64,000 nucleotides of DNA from Chrysemys picta bellii (taxonomy: Eukaryota; Chordata; Testudines; Emydidae). Location: assembly GCF_011386835.1 (NCBI RefSeq), contig NC_088795.1:118623434-118687433 (forward strand), written 5' to 3'. The position numbers were made by a program, and so were the translations under genes. This document shows, in pieces, positions 52,101-58,739 of the stretch. The notes below the pieces were generated by a model. The model was not told the DNA's origin and did no database searches. It was given only the letters and a program-made list of their open reading frames with translations. Numbering within the stretch: position 1 is the stretch's first letter; each line of letters starts with the position of its first letter.

Positions 52101-52893
52101 AACCAGGAGTTCTATTGTGAAACTCATTTTGGTGTGGATTACAGCTGTAGTGTTGTTCTGTTGGTTCTATGTGTACCGATCAGAGGGAATGAAAGTCTAC
52201 AACTCTACCTTGACATGGAATCAGTATGGCTTCGTCTGTGGACCCCGGTCATGGAAGGAGACTAACATGGCACGCACCCAAATTATATGTAGTCATCTGG
52301 AAGGACATAGAGTTACATGGACTGGGCGGTTCAAATATGTCAGGGTTACAGAAATTGACAATAGTGCAGAATCTGCAATAAACATGCTTCCGCTTTTTAT
52401 TGGTGATTGGATTAGATGTTTGTATGGTGAAACCTACCCTGTGTGTGACCCAAAAAATGTTACCATGGAGGAGGAGGAACTGTGTCGTCTCAAGTATCTG
52501 ACAAAGTATGACTGTCACATGAAAAAGTTTGATCGATACAAATTCGAATTAACTGTGGGCATGCCTTTCAATGGCAAAAATGGAACTAAAGCTGTAGAGG
52601 AGGAGGATATAACCAAAGATATTGTGCTGAAGGCAAGCAACGAGTTTAAGAAAGTGTTGTTGAACTTAAGGCAAGGAAGTATAATTGAATTCAGCACAAT
52701 TCTGGAGGGTCGTCTTGGCAGCAAGTGGCCTGTCTTTGAACTGAAAGCAATCACTTGCTTAAATTGCATGTCTAAACTTACACCCGCAGGAAGGCATGTG
52801 AAAATAGAGCATGACTGGAGAAGCACAGTGCAAAAAGCCATTAAATTTGCTTTCGATTTTTTCTTTTCTCCATTCCTGTCAGTTGCATATTGA
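7231..52893 (+). CDS. WFS1: Wolframin, ER membrane glycoprotein (seven coding exons, complete)
   Basis: The CDS joins 7231-7432, 35772-35854, 41393-41537, 42395-42565, 43405-43488, 48932-49077 and 51082-52893. These sum to 2643 nt (880 residues plus stop; human is about 890). All introns are GT-AG and all phases match. Known role: wolframin is a multi-pass ER protein in calcium homeostasis, the unfolded-protein response and granule maturation, and its loss causes Wolfram syndrome. Visible layout: a low-complexity Ser/Pro/Gln N-terminus (residues 1-67), a Sel1-like helical region (about 95-145), a basic KKKK segment near 180, an EF-hand-like acidic stretch (229-277), many hydrophobic segments from about 314 to 642, then a soluble C-terminal part with N-glycosylation sequons at N651, N736 and N777 and a hydrophobic end (866-880). 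The start lies in a good Kozak context (G at -3, G at +4). I see no frameshift or internal stop. Identity is near certain. Confidence 0.97.
7795..8390 (-). mobile_element. Fold-back/Penelope-like repeat, long degraded copy
   Basis: The block GAGATAATATTTTGTATTGG and the following text match the family also seen at 57592-57800, read on the minus strand. The minus strand holds a degraded form of the CTGAAGA, stem, GAAA arrangement at about 7833-7877. The hAT element at 8399 follows directly. Confidence 0.5.
8399..9754 (+). mobile_element. hAT-type non-autonomous element with 8-bp TSD, carrying a nested insertion
   Basis: It starts CAGGGGTGGGCAAAC and ends GGATATGGCCCATG, flanked by GGTTAGTA at 8391-8398 and 9755-9762, an 8-bp duplication as hAT transposases make. 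The body is C-rich (CCCCAACTGCCCCC type). A second element (8697-9203) interrupts it. Apparent proteins here are composition artefacts. Confidence 0.8.
8697..9203. mobile_element. Nested element with TTACTTTCACCTC ends and a TTTAAA array
   Basis: The left end GGCGTGAAAGTAA and the right end TTACTTTCACCTC are inverted. Near-direct copies of GCCCC(C)TATCCA lie on both sides (8685-8696 and 9205-9215), probably its target-site duplication in the hAT body. Inside, CCCTTTAAATC and GATTTAAAGG alternate at intervals of roughly 50-70 bp. A related copy is at 14935-15290. Confidence 0.65.
10046..10262. repeat. Long fold-back, arms about 95 bp
   Basis: The left arm (10046-10148) runs from GTATTTGCAGGACT to AAAGGAGTG. 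The right arm (10169-10262) is its near-perfect inverse, from CACTCCTTTCTC to TGCAAATAC. The spacer is 20 bp. A long A run (about 10099-10122) expands the left arm. Confidence 0.85.
10240..10400. repeat. Dispersed repeat with ATGCTTGCTAACTTTAAA block
   Basis: CCTGCAAATACTTACATGCTTG followed by AACTTTAA and AGTAGTTCTATTGAAG shares its word order with 13250-13345 (ATACTTATGCACATGCTTAACTTT and AGTAGTCCCATTGG). These are two diverged copies of one family, unnamed here. Confidence 0.5.
12755..13125 (+). mobile_element. CR1 LINE 3' end
   Basis: It begins near TTTAGCTTAACAAAGAGAAG and runs through GGGGAACAAATATTTGATAATGG to the tail GGCCTTGGAATCTATG. It matches the 3' part of the CR1 at 33614-33955 word for word in many blocks, so the two are the same or sister subfamilies. 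The coding part is missing through 5' truncation. Confidence 0.85.
13230..13370. repeat. Dispersed repeat, second copy of the 10240 family
   Basis: Shares CCTGCAA, ATACTTATGCACATGCTTAA and AGTAGTCCCATTGGA blocks with 10240-10330. Unnamed. Confidence 0.45.
14395..14667 (+). mobile_element. CR1 LINE 3' end, second subfamily
   Basis: Ends with GGGCTAGATGGGCCTTTGGT, CACCCAGTACGGCC and ATTCTTATGTAG, the tail of a CR1 subfamily distinct from that at 12755. The inverse of the tail opens the minus-strand CR1 at 19570. Confidence 0.85.
14935..15290. mobile_element. Second copy of the TTTAAA-array element
   Basis: Contains alternating CCCTTTAAATC and GATTTAAAGGGCC blocks and the right end CCGGTATGCCG, GACCGTACCGGC and TTACTTTCACTTCTG, like 8697-9203. 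The left end is lost or abuts another MITE fragment (14825-14930). Confidence 0.65.
17090..17980 (+). mobile_element. Possible solo LTR of an endogenous retrovirus
   Basis: A block of about 0.9 kb has a promoter-like TATAAAGATACC at 17299, a second A/T-rich box, pyrimidine-rich TCTTTTCGCTCTCACTATC, and ends near CTGATTCTGGGACTAGAACCCTA. The layout recalls a retroviral LTR. I find no partner LTR and no clear TSD, so this is tentative. Confidence 0.3.
18008..18080. repeat. Duplicated MITE end
   Basis: CAGCTGTAGTGTGGACATACCCTA is followed at once by CAGTTGCAGTATAGACATATCCTA, a tandem pair of MITE-like right ends. Confidence 0.5.
19570..20690 (-). mobile_element. CR1 LINE 3' part, split by a fold-back insertion
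   Basis: On the plus strand it opens with AACATAAGAAAAGCCATACTGG, the inverse of a CR1 tail. The minus strand at 20360-20599 encodes a reverse-transcriptase C-terminal segment with [10 protein letters not shown] and Val-Gln-Arg-Arg-Ala-Thr-Lys. The element at 19946-20225 with its 14-bp duplication splits it. Confidence 0.88.
19946..20225. mobile_element. Fold-back retroelement with three hammerhead-like cores, 14-bp TSD
   Basis: It is flanked by TGCTGGTTTTTGTA at 19932-19945 and 20226-20239. The left arm holds two tandem units on the minus strand, and the right arm one unit on the plus strand. The plus unit has CTGAAGA at 20104-20110, a paired segment, GAAA at 20129-20132, a GC/TTAT/GC hairpin, then TC at 20141-20142. 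This order is that of hammerhead ribozymes known from Penelope-like elements. The family assignment is inferred. Confidence 0.75.
21455..21535 (+). repeat. tRNA-derived SINE head
   Basis: TTTAGCTCAAATGGTAAAGG resembles a polymerase III A box and GGTTTGAAACCCC a B box, about 35 bp apart. No cloverleaf with matched acceptor stem is apparent, so it is not called a tRNA gene. Confidence 0.5.
21548..21785 (+). repeat. MIR-like SINE
   Basis: GTCTAGTGGTTAGAACAGGG at the head, then a core with GACTTTAGGCACATCACTTAA and CTGTAAAAGATGAATATTAATACCTA, and an A/T-rich tail. The word order is that of MIR/CORE SINEs. Confidence 0.7.
22140..22270 (+). mobile_element. CR1 3' tail, diverged
   Basis: CACACTAGATGATTTGGTCGTCC followed by CTGGCCTTAAACTC is a decayed CR1 tail. 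Confidence 0.5.
22824..22868 (+). repeat. Short tandem duplication
   Basis: ATTCTGCCAAGCCTAATC occurs twice in direct succession in AT-rich intron sequence. Confidence 0.7.
24320..24590 (-). repeat. MIR-like SINE, near full length
   Basis: Plus-strand GAGGCACAGAGAAATTAAGTG and TTCAAGGTCACGCAGAGGGAG are inverse MIR core words. The inverse tRNA-like head lies at about 24530-24565 (GGCTAGTGCCCTAACTACTG). Confidence 0.75.
25465..25590 (+). repeat. MIR-like SINE fragment
   Basis: A GTGGCCTATTGGGTTAGAAC head and TGGCTTTTGGCAAATCACTT core words. The 3' part is missing. Confidence 0.5.
25838..25945 (+). mobile_element. Single-orientation copy of the hammerhead-like element
   Basis: AAGTGGGCTCGTAGCCCAC forms a perfect hairpin, followed by GAAA, GCTTATGC and TC. 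The body GGTGCCACAAGTACTCCTG and end GACTAACACGGCTGCTAC match the right arm at 46127-46227. The upstream CTGANGA box is mutated to TTATGA. Confidence 0.7.
27220..27635 (-). repeat. 3' LTR of the endogenous retrovirus
   Basis: About 416 bp. On the minus strand it starts TGTCGGGACGG directly after a purine tract (AGTGGGAAG, 27636-27644), as expected for a polypurine tract. It lacks a block of about 60 bp found in the other LTR. Confidence 0.8.
29215..29589 (-). pseudogene. Retroviral integrase C-terminal remnant
   Basis: A 124-codon open frame with a Pro-Lys-Pro-Ser-Trp-Lys-x-Pro motif followed by a Trp-Leu-His motif about 25 residues on, the pattern of the C-terminal domain of gammaretrovirus-type integrases. 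The catalytic core is not present upstream. It is part of the defective provirus. Confidence 0.65.
30150..30694 (-). pseudogene. Retroviral gag N-terminal remnant
   Basis: Minus-strand sequence from about 30694 opens with a Met codon and a helical, charged stretch. Farther on a PPPY late-domain motif is coded near 30190. The frame is not open throughout, and capsid and nucleocapsid are missing. Inferred as gag from position after the 5' LTR and the late-domain motif. Confidence 0.5.
30716..31093. mobile_element. hAT-type MITE with 8-bp TSD, inside the retrovirus
   Basis: Inverted ends TAGGGTTACCATA and TATGGTAACCCTA, flanked by CTTAAGTC at 30708-30715 and 31094-31101. The GC-rich body contains GTCCGGATTTTCCCGGACATG. 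Length 378 bp. The open frames across it are composition artefacts. Confidence 0.88.
31159..31603 (-). repeat. 5' LTR of the endogenous retrovirus
   Basis: About 445 bp. On the minus strand it begins TGTTGAG and ends CCAACA, with a TATAAATT box and an AATAAAG polyadenylation hexamer about 50 bp before the end. I could not recognise a tRNA primer-binding site in the bases next to it. Confidence 0.8.
33374..33613. mobile_element. Fold-back MITE inside the CR1
   Basis: It starts GGCTTGGTCTACACTG and contains GTAAGCTACGTCGCTT with its inverse AAGCGACCTAGCTTAC. The CR1 text resumes at about 33614. The right end is truncated or lost. Confidence 0.65.
34009..34167. repeat. Inverted pair of tRNA-derived SINE heads
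   Basis: The left arm reads CCAATAGCCTAGTGGTTAGGG, then GGTTCAAGTCC. The right arm is its near-perfect inverse (GGACTTGAACC, then CCCTAACCACTGGGCTATTGG). These are polymerase III A-box and B-box words facing each other. No complete tRNA cloverleaf. Confidence 0.75.
34194..34549. mobile_element. hAT-type element with GC-rich internal repeats
   Basis: Ends CAGGGCCGGCTCTGG and GGAGCCGGCCCTG. The flanks GTCATGAC on both sides form an 8-bp duplication, and this site is itself palindromic. The interior is a GC-rich tandem repeat (34275-34475). Apparent proteins in all frames are artefacts. Confidence 0.78.
34275..34475 (+). repeat. GC-rich tandem repeat within the hAT element
   Basis: Units of about 55-65 bp built from GGCCAGAGCGCCGGGGGGAG, GGCGGCGAGCCCC and GTCGGGGCTCCGCTC, three full copies and a partial one. 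Confidence 0.75.
35772..35854 (+). CDS. WFS1: WFS1 exon 3
   Basis: The acceptor TTTGTAG ends at 35771 and the donor GTAATT starts at 35855. It encodes residues 68-95, including a conserved stretch with Phe-Glu, Lys-Ala-Lys-Ala-Gly and Pro-Lys-Ala-Gln-Thr-Glu that aligns with human wolframin just before its Sel1-like region. Entry phase 1, exit phase 0. Confidence 0.94.
36184..36676. repeat. Large near-perfect palindrome, arms about 222 bp
   Basis: Left arm 36184-36407, spacer 36408-36454, right arm 36455-36676. By eye the arms differ at about four substitutions and one 1-nt indel, near 98 percent identity. The arm includes ATTGTAAGCATCTTGGGGCAG, a tail word of ancient L2/L3-type repeats. Confidence 0.92.
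37590..38340 (+). mobile_element. LINE reverse transcriptase remnant, not CR1
   Basis: Broken frames encode fragments such as Lys-Val-Asn-Pro-Lys-Lys-Thr-Glu (about 37735-37765) and Pro-Cys-Leu-Leu-Tyr-Gly-Leu-Glu-Thr (about 37999-38025), characteristic of the reverse transcriptase palm and downstream part of non-LTR elements outside the CR1 group, perhaps RTE-like. Confidence 0.6.
41393..41537 (+). CDS. WFS1: WFS1 exon 4 (Sel1-like region)
   Basis: The acceptor TTTCCAG ends at 41392 and the donor GTATGG starts at 41538. It encodes residues 96-143, with the near-invariant Gly-Lys-His-Tyr-Leu and Ala-Lys-Gln-Gly-Arg-Arg-Glu-Ala motifs of the Sel1-like helical repeats on the cytosolic side. 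The first codon is ATG, where human has Val, so the exon happens to open with a Met codon. That is a substitution, not a start. Confidence 0.96.
41538..42394 (+). other. WFS1 intron 4
   Basis: Most of this short intron is an L2/L3-clade LINE 3' end (41780-42200). The rest is unremarkable. Confidence 0.7.
41780..42200 (+). mobile_element. L2/L3-clade LINE 3' end
   Basis: Pyrimidine-rich text ends with AGATTACAGACTC, TTTGTGGCAGGGAACATATC and AAAGTGTACGGTACA, the typical 3' tail of L2/L3-type elements. Its short frames are not genes. Confidence 0.6.
42395..42565 (+). CDS. WFS1: WFS1 exon 5
   Basis: The acceptor CTTGAG ends at 42394 (AG after G, a weaker form) and the donor GTAGGC starts at 42566. 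It encodes residues 144-200, with the conserved Ser-Ser-Glu-Thr-Asp-Leu-Glu-Arg and Met-Tyr-Trp-Lys-Leu-Asn-Pro motifs followed by four lysines. Phase 1 in and out. Confidence 0.95.
42566..43404 (+). other. WFS1 intron 5
   Basis: No repeat or gene recognised. It ends in the tandem TAGCAG acceptor of exon 6. Confidence 0.7.
43405..43488 (+). CDS. WFS1: WFS1 exon 6 (tandem acceptor)
   Basis: It encodes residues 201-228, with the conserved Pro-Gly-Pro-Val-Pro-Lys-Ser and Lys-Gln-Arg-Arg-Met-Leu-Glu-Arg motifs. The donor is GTAAGT at 43489. The acceptor is a TAGCAG tandem: using TAG (ending 43404) adds one Ala codon, while using CAG (ending 43407) drops it. I chose the upstream site because it aligns without a gap to human. 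Both keep the frame. Confidence 0.92.
46046..46227. mobile_element. Fold-back retroelement with hammerhead-like core, 12-bp TSD
   Basis: Flanked by ATTAACTTCCCT at 46034-46045 and 46228-46239. The left arm (minus) carries the hairpin, GAAA, GCTTATGC and TC parts. The right arm (plus) starts at TATGCTC and runs through GGTACCACAAGTACTCCTG to GCTACTCTGAAACC. The arms share about 75 bp. Confidence 0.85.
47480..47830 (+). mobile_element. L2/L3-like LINE tail
   Basis: Pyrimidine-rich sequence ending in AAAGCTCTTCATAGCAGGGAACGTG, similar in word order to 42140-42170. Diverged. Confidence 0.45.
48932..49077 (+). CDS. WFS1: WFS1 exon 7 (EF-hand-like region)
   Basis: The acceptor TCTTCAG ends at 48931 after a strong pyrimidine tract, and the donor GTGAAA starts at 49078. 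It encodes residues 229-277: conserved [12 protein letters not shown], then an acidic run written as GAT repeats (49021-49032), then Ala-Gly-Lys-Ser-Pro-Glu. The acidic run is also present in human, with slightly different length. Confidence 0.95.
49078..51081 (+). other. WFS1 intron 7
   Basis: It contains a MITE-like block at 50353-50625. No other recognisable element. Confidence 0.7.
50353..50625. mobile_element. MITE-like block
   Basis: It opens with ACGGCTTGTCCACTTG and contains GCAAGCCAGCGTGCC and its inverse CACGCTGGCTTGC, ending near GCATGGACAATCGC. Non-coding fold-back. Termini not defined. Confidence 0.5.
51082..52893 (+). CDS. WFS1: WFS1 exon 8 (membrane and luminal domains)
   Basis: The acceptor TTTTCAG ends at 51081. 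The exon codes residues 278-880 and the TGA stop. It is the large terminal exon typical of WFS1. The frame continues from exon 7 with Val-Val-Lys-Tyr-Pro-Leu-His, so the Met at 51109 (residue 287) is internal. Hydrophobic segments run from about 314 to 642, the last at 622-642. Sequons are at N651, N736 and N777. The cysteine-bearing C-terminal part and the [10 protein letters not shown] motif are conserved with human. No internal stop. Confidence 0.98.
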   Translation, partial: VVKYPLHAIMEIKEYLIDIASKAGMHWLSTIIPTHHINALIFFFIISNLTIDFFAFFIPLVIFYLSFISMVICTLKVFQDSKAWENFRTLTDLLLRFEPNLDVEQAEVNFGWNHLEPYVYFLLSVFFVIFSFPIASKDFIPCSELATISVFFTVTSYMSLSTCAEPYTRRALMTEVAAGSLSLLQILPINLGYFKFLGKTFFTFPIGHFFILNVSIPCLLFLYLFYLFFRMAQLRNFKGTYCYLVPYLVCFMWCELSVVILQESSCIGLIRASVGYFLFLFALPVLIIGIAFMCLVHIIKWFISLELMKIVVTLVLCGIPLFLRWWTKTNFSMVEMIKSLTRSSIVKLILVWITAVVLFCWFYVYRSEGMKVYNSTLTWNQYGFVCGPRSWKETNMARTQIICSHLEGHRVTWTGRFKYVRVTEIDNSAESAINMLPLFIGDWIRCLYGETYPVCDPKNVTMEEEELCRLKYLTKYDCHMKKFDRYKFELTVGMPFNGKNGTKAVEEEDITKDIVLKASNEFKKVLLNLRQGSIIEFSTILEGRLGSKWPVFELKAITCLNCMSKLTPAGRHVKIEHDWRSTVQKAIKFAFDFFFSPFLSVAY

Positions 52894-53715
52894 GCTCATA
52901 TACCGGTTCAATGGTATCTTCAATGTATACTGCATTAACACTACCAAAGGTTTGGCTTCTTAACAAAACTTGCTGTAGCAATGTTCAAAATGTATGCTAT
53001 TCCAGAGTATTGGTTGAGTTTTGTACGTGTAAACACTGTACCCAGTCCTTGTATCCCGTAGGATTGAGGTTATAAATTCTATTTAAGTATTACTATAAAT
53101 TAATGCACAGAATTGCTGCAGAGTAGATGCATGAACTGTTTTTATCCAAAATGAACTCTTTCTGTGGTACAGTACTAGGGTATATTCATCTGCTTGACAT
53201 TAAAAGCACTTTACTCGTGAAATATTCACGGCATTGCCCTTATGTACTTTCACATGTAGAATGGATATCTTGTAAGCAACCTAAGATGTAATGTTTCTTG
53301 TATTTATTCAGTGGTTTCTAGAGAAATATTAATTGTACAACTAGATTGAATCTGGTGCCATGTGATTGGGGTGTATAGAACTGAACTTCTTTGCTATTTA
53401 TTAGATTTTATTTGAATGGGTCTTTTGGTGGTGGACACCACTTCACACACCAGCAAGGTTGCAACAAGAGCTCTAGTTTCCATTTCACTTTTATTAAGTA
53501 TTCTTCTTAAAATGAACATGCTATTCACTGTAACTGGTTATGATAGCTACATATGAGACTATCAGTTATAATTCATGATAGCATGTGAATGCTAGGCACC
53601 AGTTAGTAAGACTGGTATTGTGGCGGTACTGGTAATAGGCAAGCCAAATCAATTGAAAAGCACTGTATAAAAAAATCTACAATGGAGATGAAATAAAATG
53701 TCTGGTTAATATGTA
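52894..53715 (+). other. WFS1: WFS1 3' UTR
   Basis: AT-rich, non-coding sequence from the stop to about 20 bp past the polyadenylation signal. Its length of about 0.8 kb is like that of the human transcript. No interspersed repeat is visible in it. Confidence 0.8.
53692..53697 (+). promoter_or_regulatory. WFS1: Polyadenylation signal AATAAA
   Basis: A canonical AATAAA about 800 bp after the stop, followed within 40 bp by T/G-rich sequence (TGTCTGGTTAATATGTATTG). It is the first canonical hexamer I find in the 3' flank. Confidence 0.8.
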
Positions 53716-54019
53716 TTGTGCAAATATATGTAAATATAAACCTGAATTAAAATGGGATTCTACACTCATTGCTTATGCTTTGACATTGTGAGTAGTTACT
53801 TCCAATCCAATGGTAACAGCTTTAAATTATAAACCATATTACATTTTAGTATTTGGTTTAAAACACAATTCCAGTTTTGGAGTGCTAGAAATTATAATTC
53901 ATATTTCAAGATACAGCAGTAAAATCAGAATATTGCAAGCTGCGAACTTCTTGTAGCTACATGATCTGTATATATACTTTCCTTTTTTTCTTTCCACTTT
54001 ATTCTAATTTGTACAGTCC

Positions 54020-54290
54020 TGATTATCAAGAACATATTGCAGTATTTGACTGTCAGAAAACCCTCTTCTTGACCCAGTCTTTCATTCCTCTATCCTTCCC
54101 TTCTTTTAAACATCTATTTCTCACAAGGTCTATTAACCCCAGTCCTTCTCTTCAGGGCACTACCTATCTAGACTCCAAGTTGCTCAAGGCAAACACACTG
54201 TTTTCATACCTGTATTTAAAGCCCCTATCATATTGCAGAGGCTGTACAAATAATAATGGAACTAATGACTTTGATCTATAATTTAGTAAA
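54020..54290 (+). mobile_element. L2/L3-like LINE tail
   Basis: Ends with AAGCCCCTATCATATTGCAG, GGCTGTACAAATAATAATGG, the tail pattern of L2/L3-type elements. It begins about 300 bp after the WFS1 polyadenylation site. Confidence 0.5.
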
Positions 54291-54299
54291 ATTAATGTC

Positions 54300-55440
54300 A
54301 CAACAAAAAAAACCACATAGCCATTGTTTTGATGTAGCTGGGCCCCCTTCTCTCTCCTTATCTTCCTCCCCACCCCCACAGTTCTGTTCTTTGGTGTGGT
54401 TACCGAAGTTCCCACATACTCAACAATCCATGAGTGATGTCATCCAAAATCATTGTCTTAAAATGTCATGAGACTGGAAAATACTTGGAGGGGGAGGGGG
54501 CGAGTTGTTGCATTTGTTATTTTGAGCTGTGGGAAGCCATCTGCCTCAAAGTGCATGTGAGGCAAAATTCAACTGAAAATTCTCATGCTAAAATGCAGGC
54601 CTCTCTGCTGATACCCTTTTATCCTCCTAACCTGTGGAGCAGAGGAGCTGCCATTCTATCCCTCTACATGCCCTCTCCCCTGCACTTATCGCTGTCCTGT
54701 CTCCTTCCCCTCTCCATCTTCCTCTTTAGCATACTCAGACTCCTCCCCTACTCACATTTTCCCTTCATGCTCCCCCATGATCTCCCTTTCTCCAAACCAC
54801 CTCTTATATATTTCCTTTCTGCCATCCCATATTCTCCAAAACCCTCCACCAGTCTCCTCCTGCTCCCTTTTAGGCTATGTCCTGCTTCAACCTGTCTCCT
54901 TACACATGTTGGGCTAGAGAGGAAACTGGAGTCAGAGGTGGTAGCTATCTTCACTGGGTAATCTCACTTCCCCATGCAAAGTCCAAAGTGAATGGTGGCT
55001 GCCTCGGCTGGGAGGCAGTTTTGCATTAGCTCCCTTTTGGCCATTTTGAATAGGGAAACCTCATGAGTTTGGAAGCCAGGATTCTGAGATCATGTGAGAC
55101 TTTACCTTGACTGTGGCAGGTTTGCTTGTTTTTTAAAATCACAAAAGTTCACAACACGGTGGTTGTCCCTGATCCTAATTCCCATGTGTTCTGTTAGGGG
55201 CCAGTGGCCAACAGGCAAAGCCCTGGCAGTTCGGTTTCACTGCAACTGTCACAGGAGCTAGAGGAGAGCCACAAAGGAGAGCTGGTGGTACTGGGCTTCT
55301 GTGTGGTGGCTCTGGCTTAGGAGCAGAATCTTCTACCAAATAAAAGGTGATGGGGAGGGATGCTGCCAGAGGGACCATGAAACACCACAAGGTTCCTATA
55401 TGAAAAAATCTGACATGAGGCATGATGAGCCTTGATTTTG
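54300..55440. other. Intergenic, nothing recognised
   Basis: Pyrimidine-rich between 54340 and 54900, with several chance open frames. No gene recognised. Confidence 0.5.
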
Positions 55441-55445
55441 AAATT

Positions 55446-55477
<32 letters not shown>
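55446..55477 (+). repeat. (GT)n microsatellite
   Basis: About 15 uninterrupted GT dinucleotides. Confidence 0.95.
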
Positions 55478-55859
55478 CTTTCAATGCCTCTCTGAGAGAG
55501 GGGGAAGGTCAAACAATGTTTGCACTCTCTTAAAATGTCTACGCTTACTCTCACTTTGAAGTTAAGTGCTTGCGGTTTTTAAATTATACACATTTGAATG
55601 TGTAGCTTCTTTTCATATGTTTGAATCAAGAAAATTTGCGTTCTCGCTATTCAATAATGTTAAAGATCCTGCTATTCTTAGTTTTTGCTCAGACAAATCT
55701 ATCCCCTTCAATGGAAGTTTTGCTTGAGTAAAGGAAGTCAGGCTAATGATTCATCTGGAAAGCTATTTAATGGAGCACAGACAAATGTACAGAGCACGGC
55801 ACTAGCATTTAGAGGTGCTTTGTGATGCTAGGCAAGTGATTTAGTCACTTCCTGGATCC

Positions 55860-57280
55860 CAGAACACACAGCTGGCAGGAAGAGGGGCTCAGACCTCTGC
55901 AGAGGGGATAGTGCTCCCCTATATCCCAGCACATGGGCAGAAGGGGAGAATTCAGGGCTGATATCCCTGCCCCCCCCCCCCCATTCTCCAGCTTCCTCCA
56001 CTACTCTTCATATTCTCCAATCCTCCCCTCTTCTGCCCCCATTCCTTCTTTCCCATACCACCCATTCCCATTTATTCTCCCCTCCCCTGCCCTCCCAATA
56101 AGTGTAATTTATTTTTCAAAGAGTTTCAGTGCATTCTGAATATTCTGTTGTACTCAGATTACATGTCTCCTAAATAAACCTTGAGAGAGGCAGATTTCCC
56201 CTCCTCCCCCATGTTTAAGGTTGGTTTTCAGATTTCTGCCCAGGCTGGATTTCAGACTTCAGACTCAGAGGTGTCCCTTGATCCATTCATGTTAATGAAA
56301 TGTTCTCAGCTGAAAGCAAATACACCATGGTGCTAAGTACAGCCTGAACCAATAGCTCTGAGATGTGCAAACTGCTCCATTTATGTCTGTGGATGGCTTT
56401 TTTTTTTTTTTTTTTTTTGGCCCATCCCCACTGCTGGAGAATGTCTGATACAAGTTGAGCATACTTGTTAGACACTTCTTGCCCTAGTGTCAGCTGTGTG
56501 GGTTTTTTTGATGCTCTTACCATGGCTGATGTTAGCTTCCCACCTAAAGATACAGGGCTTCCACCATCCTTGTTCACATGGGCGGGGGGTGGGGAGAGGG
56601 AGAAAGAGGGGCTCAGATACCACTGATGGAACAAAGACTCCCAGATCACATGGAAGCATAGGGAGAAAGGTCCAGTCCCCCACACCACTCCGCACATGTC
56701 TCGCAAGGGAGGTCAGACCACCATAGATGGACACAGGGGCCTCCAGCTCCTGGTGTGCATGCATGCACACAAGGAGGGAGAAAGGCTCAACCACCCCCAG
56801 AAAGGGAAGCTCCCCCTGAATCTGGCTTATATGTAGGAGGTCAGATACCTGTGGATGGGTAGGGACCCCTGGTGCACAGATTGGGGGGGGGGGGACGGGA
56901 CAGTGTTCAGACACCTCCAGTAACAACTCCCCAGAACCTAGCTCTCATGAAGGGAGGTTAGGGCAGACTCCTATACATGGGCTTCTGGCACACACATGGA
57001 GAAAGGGAGGAGGAGTTAGACACCTGAAGGGGGCAGATGCTCCCAGATCTCAGCTAACGTGGGGGTAGGAAGAGGGGCTCAGACACCACCCAGAAAGGCA
57101 AGTTCCCTCCAGAATCAGGCTTCCGTGAAGGGGAGTGAGGAGGATATCAGGCCCCCATAGGTGGGTAAGCCCCCCCCACCCCCAGATCCTGGCATGCATA
57201 TGGGGAGTAGGGAGAGGGGCTCAGATGCCCCAAATCCTGGTGTGTACAAAAGGGGACAATGTCAGGCTAACAGGCACACT
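55860..57280 (+). repeat. Degenerate G-rich tandem repeat
   Basis: The phrase GAGGGGCTCAGA recurs with variants (for example 55882, 56605, 57072, 57214), each followed by ACACC/TACC-type text and CCAGATC/CCAGAACC words, at irregular spacings in multiples near 90-120 bp. A T run (56398-56418) and two G runs interrupt. Non-coding. Confidence 0.55.
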
Positions 57281-57591
57281 GCCCTTATTCTCCCCCTGCC
57301 ACTCACCATGGGTTCCTCCCTTCCTCACCTACCCTACCACCCATTTCTATCTATCCCCCTTCCCTTGATGCAGCCCCAAATCCCTCTCATCCTATTTCCT
57401 CTCCCCCAACTTCTTCACCACCTAAATTGCCCCTCCCCTGCCAGCAACATTGACATACCTAATTTTGTTTTACAAAAATACTTTGATCGCATTTCCCCAA
57501 AATAACCAAAAAAAAAAAACGCATCACTCTGCCGGAGACAGGCTTTAGCAATATGCTATCTAACCTTTTCCAAATTTCTGCTTCAGGTGGT

Positions 57592-57800
57592 ATGCATTGT
57601 TGTGGTAGCCGTATTGGTCCCAGAGTAGGGGGGAGAGAAGGTAGATGAGGTAATATCTTTTATTGTACCAGCTTCTGCTGGTGAGAGACGAGCTTTTGAG
57701 CTTACACCGAGAGGAGAGTTGTGTCTAAACTCAGAAGCTTGACTCTACCAACCGAAGCTGGTCCAATAAAAGATATTACCTCAGCCACGTTGTCTTTTTG
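57592..57800. mobile_element. Fold-back element, second family
   Basis: GAGGTAATATCTTTTATTG at 57637 and its inverse CCAATAAAAGATATTACCTC at 57763-57782 are the arms. CCAGCTTCTGCTGG and CCGAAGCTGG words follow. The hammerhead-like part is degraded (AAAA in place of GAAA on the minus strand). Related to 7795-8390. Confidence 0.65.
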
Positions 57801-58184
57801 AGGCGAGGCTCACAGTGATGCTGGCTGGGTGTGTTTAGCATCCGAACACTCCTGCTTATCTGCTTGAGCTATCCAGCTGGTGTGAAATTGTGAAAGCAAA
57901 CAATCCTGTTAACTCCTCTGCCCCTGCATGCCTAGTTTAATTCCTCTGGCACTTCAGCTCAAGAGGCTTTTGAGACACTAAAATAAAGTAGCAACATCTT
58001 TTTCAAATAAAGTTTTAATTTGATTTCCCTGGAAGGGCTGGTGAATACCAGGCCCTCTGTTGGGGGTAACCCTCAAGCACTGGCCACACTGATAGGATGA
58101 TCTGAGCTCTTGTTTGCTCTGTGTCCGTAAGCAAAAGTCAGTTGCCAGAAGGAGGGCACGGGTCAATGTTCATGTCACACTCCC

Positions 58185-58280
58185 TGTCAGTATCCGGCCC
58201 AGGCCAGGGAAGCTATTAATGATCCAACCAGTGGACCAAATTCGGTGATGAATCCTGGTCATTTGCCACCTGGGGCACAT
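58185..58280. repeat. Unnamed dispersed repeat, copy B (inverted to 2740-2830)
   Basis: GGCCCAGGCCAGGGAAGCT, TAATGATCCAACCAGTGG and GATGAATCCTGGTCATTTG are inverse forms of blocks at 2740-2830 in the same relative order. Confidence 0.6.
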
Positions 58281-58399
58281 TATGCATATGCTAAGAAGCC
58301 TATTGTTTAAAAAAAAAAAAGGCACTCTTGTGTCACCACATAGACTTAAAGCACTTAGAAGAACTGAGCTTTGACTTGAAACCTGGCTTGAACCTTAAC

Positions 58400-58730
58400 T
58401 AGAGCAGGGCTATTGCGTTTCTGGCTGCACTTTTCCCCTCACCTCCTCCTCTACGCACTCCCTATCCGTGGCCCCACAAACTCACGGGACCTCCTGGTCA
58501 ACCTTCTCCTGGCCCTGGCTAAAACGGCCATCTATAAAACCAGGGAGAGGAGGTTGGCCAATGGAGACTCCTATGATTGTGGGGCCTGTTTCTAATCCTC
58601 TGTCCGTTCACGCATCCGGGCAGAGTTCCTCTGGGCGGCGTCCACTGGCTCCCTTGACGCCTTCGAGGAGCAGTAGGTGCTGTCTAGGGTTCTCTGATCT
58701 GTGTCCCCACCAGACTCCCTTCTTTTGACC
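58400..58730 (+). pseudogene. LINE-like coding remnant
   Basis: Two overlapping frames (58413-58595 and about 58600-58730) give a stretch with Asp-Leu-Leu-Val-Asn-Leu-Leu-Leu-Ala-Leu-Ala-Lys and Tyr-Lys-Thr-Arg-Glu-Arg-Arg that reminds me of the C-terminal part of some non-LTR ORF2 proteins (Tx1-like). It is frameshifted. The assignment is from memory of the pattern and is weak. Confidence 0.35.
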
Positions 58731-58739
58731 CTTTGATCG

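Noticed and set aside
51109..52893. A separate 594-codon gene starting at 51109
   Set aside because: It is the last WFS1 exon; the frame is open upstream to the acceptor at 51081 and continues from exon 7.
54434..54961. 175-codon open frame
   Set aside because: Pyrimidine-rich low-complexity sequence after the WFS1 end, with no domain and no splice or promoter support.
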